Positions 61,663 to 64,000 of a stretch of 64,000 nt of DNA are shown piece by piece. A program made the position numbers and the translations under genes. Each line of letters starts with the position of its first letter. Position 1 is the first letter of the stretch. The notes under the pieces are model-generated. The model had not been told where the DNA came from. It did no database searches and saw only the letters and a list, made by a program, of their open reading frames with translations. Origin of the DNA: Levilinea saccharolytica. GTDB taxonomy: Bacteria > Chloroflexota > Anaerolineae > Anaerolineales > Anaerolineaceae. The stretch lies in assembly GCF_001306035.1 (NCBI RefSeq), contig NZ_LGCM01000002.1, positions 113,189 through 177,188 on the forward strand. The letters are read 5' to 3'.

Positions 61663-62243
61663 GGCATATCTCCAGGGGCGCTCAGGCTGCCCTCCAGTCC
61701 CAGCTGCGGGGCAATCTGGCGCATGGCCAGGATGACATGATCCACATGCTCCCACAGTTCAACATTAAACTCCTGTGCTCCGCGGACGATCTCTTCGCGG
61801 TTGGCGCCGGCAGCGAAAGCGCGGTCTTTCCACTTCTTCTTGACCGATGCAGCGGTGAGGTCATAAAGGGAATGGGAAGGGCGCACCAGAGCCACGGCGG
61901 TGATGAGGCCGGTTATTTCGTCGCAAGCGGCCAGGGCTTTTTGCATGGAGGTGACGCGCGGCACACCGGCATGATCCGCATGGCTGAGGACGGCTTCGAT
62001 GATGTCTTCGGGGACATTGTGCTGGCGCAGAATGGGCGCGCCCGCCTGGGGGTGCTCTTCGAGAGTGGGGTGAATTTCCCAATCAAAATCGTGCAGCAGG
62101 CCGGTGACCGCCCAACGCTCTTCATCTTCGCCCAGCTTGCGGGCGTAAAAGCGCATGGCAGCTTCGACAGCCAACATGTGATTGATTAAATTGGGGGATT
62201 TGACGTAGGTGGTGACAATGGCAAGAGCTTGATCGCGGTTCAT
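61659..62243 (-). CDS. HD-domain phosphohydrolase-like protein
   Basis: A 194-residue HD-domain protein: NHMLAVEAAMRFYA (first His), GLLHDFDWEIHPTLEEHP (His-Asp pair near 49-50) and VLSHADHAG are the expected metal-binding segments. The small single-domain form is often annotated as a hydrolase of nucleotides or phospho-compounds; the substrate is not known. GGAGATCT precedes the ATG and TATAAT lies at 62297-62302 on the minus strand. It is translated together with the GH-like gene downstream. Confidence 0.85.
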   Translation of the reverse strand: MNRDQALAIVTTYVKSPNLINHMLAVEAAMRFYARKLGEDEERWAVTGLLHDFDWEIHPTLEEHPQAGAPILRQHNVPEDIIEAVLSHADHAGVPRVTSMQKALAACDEITGLITAVALVRPSHSLYDLTAASVKKKWKDRAFAAGANREEIVRGAQEFNVELWEHVDHVILAMRQIAPQLGLEGSLSAPGDMP

Positions 62244-62296
62244 TCCAGATCTCCGGAAGGGGTTGGCGGGTAAGAGCAGCGGTGAGGGCTAAGTTG

Positions 62297-62302
62297 ATTA
62301 TA
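62297..62302 (-). promoter_or_regulatory. Candidate -10 of the HD/GH-like gene pair
   Basis: TATAAT on the minus strand, 53 nt before the ATG at 62243. The context TGTATAATCAAC equals that before the MFS gene. No -35 is apparent. Confidence 0.45.
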
Positions 62303-62371
62303 CATGAAAGCACACCCCAGCGCAGAGCGCCTGTATGGAGGGGAATATGCAAGATGCGTGCCGCGGGCGGC

Positions 62372-63037
62372 TCAGGAATCGGGGAAGATCGGTTCGGGGT
62401 CGCCCAAGACGGGCAGGGGTTTGCGCACCCACAGATCAATGAAGGCCGTGAAGGTGGCGATGGTTTCGCGAGCGGACCAGATGGCGCGCGAGGAGCGGCG
62501 GTAGGTACGCTGGTCGGAGGGGACGCCCTGGGCCTGGATGCCGAGCTGGCTGCACAGCAGGACGGCGCGGGGCAGGTGGAACCTTTGGGTGACGAGGATG
62601 GCTTCTTTCAGGCCGAAAATGGCTTTGGCGCGGTAACAGGTGTCGTAGGTGCGGCGGCCGGCAAAATCGAGGACAATGTCATCGCTGGGCACGCCCAGCT
62701 CGCGGGCATAGTTGAACATGGCGCCGGGTTCGTTGTAATCCAGAAAGCGGTTGTCGCCGCTCATGAGGATCTTTTCTACTTTTCCGGCGAAATACAGCTC
62801 CGCCGCGGCCTGCACACGGTCCTGCAGAACCGGAGTGGGCGAACCATCGCGGCGCAGCCCCGCGCCAAAGACGACGGCTGCGCGGGCGGGGGTGACATCC
62901 GCGGTGGTGTGAATGCGCGGGCGGGCGTAGAGAAGGGTACCGGCGCGGAAGAGGAGGATCACCGCGGCACAGGCGGCCAGGCTCAGGAAGACGGTGCGAA
63001 TCAGCATTTTAAACGTGATCTTTTTGGTTTTTTTCAT
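62372..63037 (-). CDS. DUF218 (SanA/ElyC/YdcF-like) membrane protein
   Basis: A 221-residue protein with one N-terminal membrane helix (about 10-32) and an extracytoplasmic DUF218 domain: AVVFGAGLRRDGSPTPVLQDR (about 50-70 split), ILMSGDNRF, TYDTCYRAKAIFGL and LVTQRFHLPRAVLL. SanA and ElyC from this family influence envelope integrity and carrier-lipid use in E. coli; the biochemical activity is unclear. It starts 22 nt after the stop of the PhnD-like gene, so they may share a transcript. Confidence 0.88.
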   Translation of the reverse strand: MKKTKKITFKMLIRTVFLSLAACAAVILLFRAGTLLYARPRIHTTADVTPARAAVVFGAGLRRDGSPTPVLQDRVQAAAELYFAGKVEKILMSGDNRFLDYNEPGAMFNYARELGVPSDDIVLDFAGRRTYDTCYRAKAIFGLKEAILVTQRFHLPRAVLLCSQLGIQAQGVPSDQRTYRRSSRAIWSARETIATFTAFIDLWVRKPLPVLGDPEPIFPDS

Positions 63038-63059
63038 AGGCTTGTGAAAGCGGTGGGGG

Positions 63060-64000
63060 TCAGCGGCCCAGGGTGGTTTTCAGGTCAATCCCCAGTTCTT
63101 TCACCGCATCTTTGAGCGCGTCGTACTCGCTGTCATCCGCTTCGCGCAGGCCTTGAATATCGTATTGGTTGGCGCGGGTGAGCAGGTCTTGACCTTCGGG
63201 CGTTTTCGCGAGAGTGATCAGCGCGCTGTTGAGATTCTGAGCGATCTCCTGCGGCATTTCGGGGATGTAGGATAGGTTGAGGTTGGGAATGACCGGGTCG
63301 CTGCGCCAGATGACTTGAATTTGATCCATCAGATAGGGCAGATCCTGCACGTTGGAGGCGGTGCGGGGATCGCCGGAGATGGCAAAGGTGGCGCCGAAGT
63401 CGCAGATGTCTTTGACGTACAGGGCGCGGATGACGGCGGTGTGCGATTGGAGCACGGCGCCGGGCTGAAGCTGGACACCGGTTTTGGTGATGGCTCCGGC
63501 GGGCAGGATGTAGCCGGAGGGGGAATCGAGGCTGACCCAGCAGGGGCGCAAACCGCGCAGCTGGTCGAAGATGGTTTCGTCGGTGTCGGTGTTGGCCCCC
63601 GCGGCGGGGTCATAAAAGGTTTCGAGGTTGGTATTGACGTTGGCGATGATCTGCGCACCGTAGGAATAGACACCGAAATTGTTGCTGAGCAGGGCCACGC
63701 GAGCGGCCCCCAGTTGGGCGGCGCGCAGGTAGGTGAGCGGGGGCAGCCAGGCGATGTGCACTTCGCGCCGGTCGAGGGCACGGGTCAGATCGGCGTAGTT
63801 GGAAAACTCCATCGATTCAACCGAATAGCCGCTCTGATCGGCCAGGGTTTGGGCTAGCTCAGCCGCGGCCGCGCCCAGGTCTCCGCCGGCGCTTTCATTT
63901 TCCAGGTCAACCGGCTCGGTGACCACGGCCAGCAGCAGAGGGTTTTCCGCGGATCCTAAAGGCTCATTGGAGGGAGTGGGGGAGGGCTGGACGGCCGGGG
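63060..64000 (-). CDS. PhnD-type phosphate/phosphonate substrate-binding protein (5' end beyond the window)
   Basis: The frame is open through the window edge, so the N-terminus is missing. The visible part begins with a Ser/Thr/Pro linker (PTPSNEP), as in lipid-anchored binding proteins, then LLLAVVTEPVD, a periplasmic-binding fold of the PhnD/TIGR01098 type with VHIAWLPPLTYLRA, FGVYSYGAQIIANV and YILPAGAI. The family binds phosphonate or phosphite for ABC import, though many members have other ligands. No PhnC or PhnE genes are in the window; upstream genes cannot be seen. A GTG at 63926 is internal and unlikely to be the start. Confidence 0.85.
   Translation of the reverse strand, partial: PAVQPSPTPSNEPLGSAENPLLLAVVTEPVDLENESAGGDLGAAAAELAQTLADQSGYSVESMEFSNYADLTRALDRREVHIAWLPPLTYLRAAQLGAARVALLSNNFGVYSYGAQIIANVNTNLETFYDPAAGANTDTDETIFDQLRGLRPCWVSLDSPSGYILPAGAITKTGVQLQPGAVLQSHTAVIRALYVKDICDFGATFAISGDPRTASNVQDLPYLMDQIQVIWRSDPVIPNLNLSYIPEMPQEIAQNLNSALITLAKTPEGQDLLTRANQYDIQGLREADDSEYDALKDAVKELGIDLKTTLGR

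Noticed and set aside
63924..63926. GTG as start of the PhnD-like gene
   Set aside because: The frame continues upstream as a typical Ser/Thr/Pro lipoprotein linker, so the true start is beyond the window edge.

Overview
This 64 kb window is high-GC, gene-dense bacterial chromosome. It most likely comes from a Chloroflexota, class Anaerolineae-like organism. That is an inference from gene content: DUF2298 (Chlor_Arch_YYY) membrane proteins, several NBR1-type Ig-like lipoproteins with Thr/Pro linkers, a DUF5679 zinc ribbon fused to topoisomerase I, and mevalonate kinase next to an archaeal-type isopentenyl phosphate kinase. I found no rRNA, tRNA, CRISPR array, IS element or prophage. No gap between genes exceeds 300 bases; the largest (1682-1927 and 15647-15904) hold promoters and leaders.

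Layout. 1-9051: 3' end of an unknown gene, a UMF1-type MFS exporter, uvrA, a LysM protein, a permease/TIGR03943 pair probably for metal handling, and a beta-propeller protein. 9048-14620: a minus-strand block of four NBR1-Ig lipoproteins (one frameshifted), queG, and the fused remains of an M23 peptidase gene and a DUF1015 gene. 14789-15646: degV. 15905-24238: ffh-rpsP-khpA-rimM-dprA-mannose-1-P guanylyltransferase-topA plus a conserved membrane protein. 24336-28616: a minus-strand operon read DPPR synthase/UbiA-mvk-ipk-dgt-greA. 28686-29498: tlyA. 29600-31996: a GT39-like giant membrane protein on the minus strand. 32147-52668: a long plus-strand run of lepA, a YbhN/LPG-synthase-TM protein, a CDP-paratose-2-epimerase-like enzyme, a GT4 glycosyltransferase, a methyltransferase, four very large multi-spanning proteins (GT39-like; GT39-like fused to DUF2298; DUF2298; GT39-like), plsC, cmk and a C69/secernin-type hydrolase. 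52775-60479: a large sensor histidine kinase, then rpoC with no rpoB beside it. 60562-64000: minus-strand GH-like/SnoaL fusion, HD hydrolase, DUF218 protein and a partial PhnD-type binding protein.

The best candidate for an undescribed system is the envelope-glycan set at 27.7-50.6 kb. Prenyl precursor kinases (mvk, ipk), a polyprenyl-phosphate phosphoribosyltransferase-like UbiA protein, a flippase-like protein, nucleotide-sugar and glycosyl-transfer enzymes, and five giant GT-C-like membrane proteins lie within 23 kb. Together they suggest assembly of a surface glycan or glycolipid from polyprenyl-phosphate sugars; this is inference.

Other points of note: recurrent extended -10 promoters (TGnTATAAT) with weak -35 boxes; a divergent promoter pair that predicts leaderless mRNAs; an intrinsic-terminator-like hairpin inside the first codons of queG; a coiled-coil insertion of roughly 175 residues near the N-terminus of RpoC; and a two-gene truncation junction near 14.17 kb.
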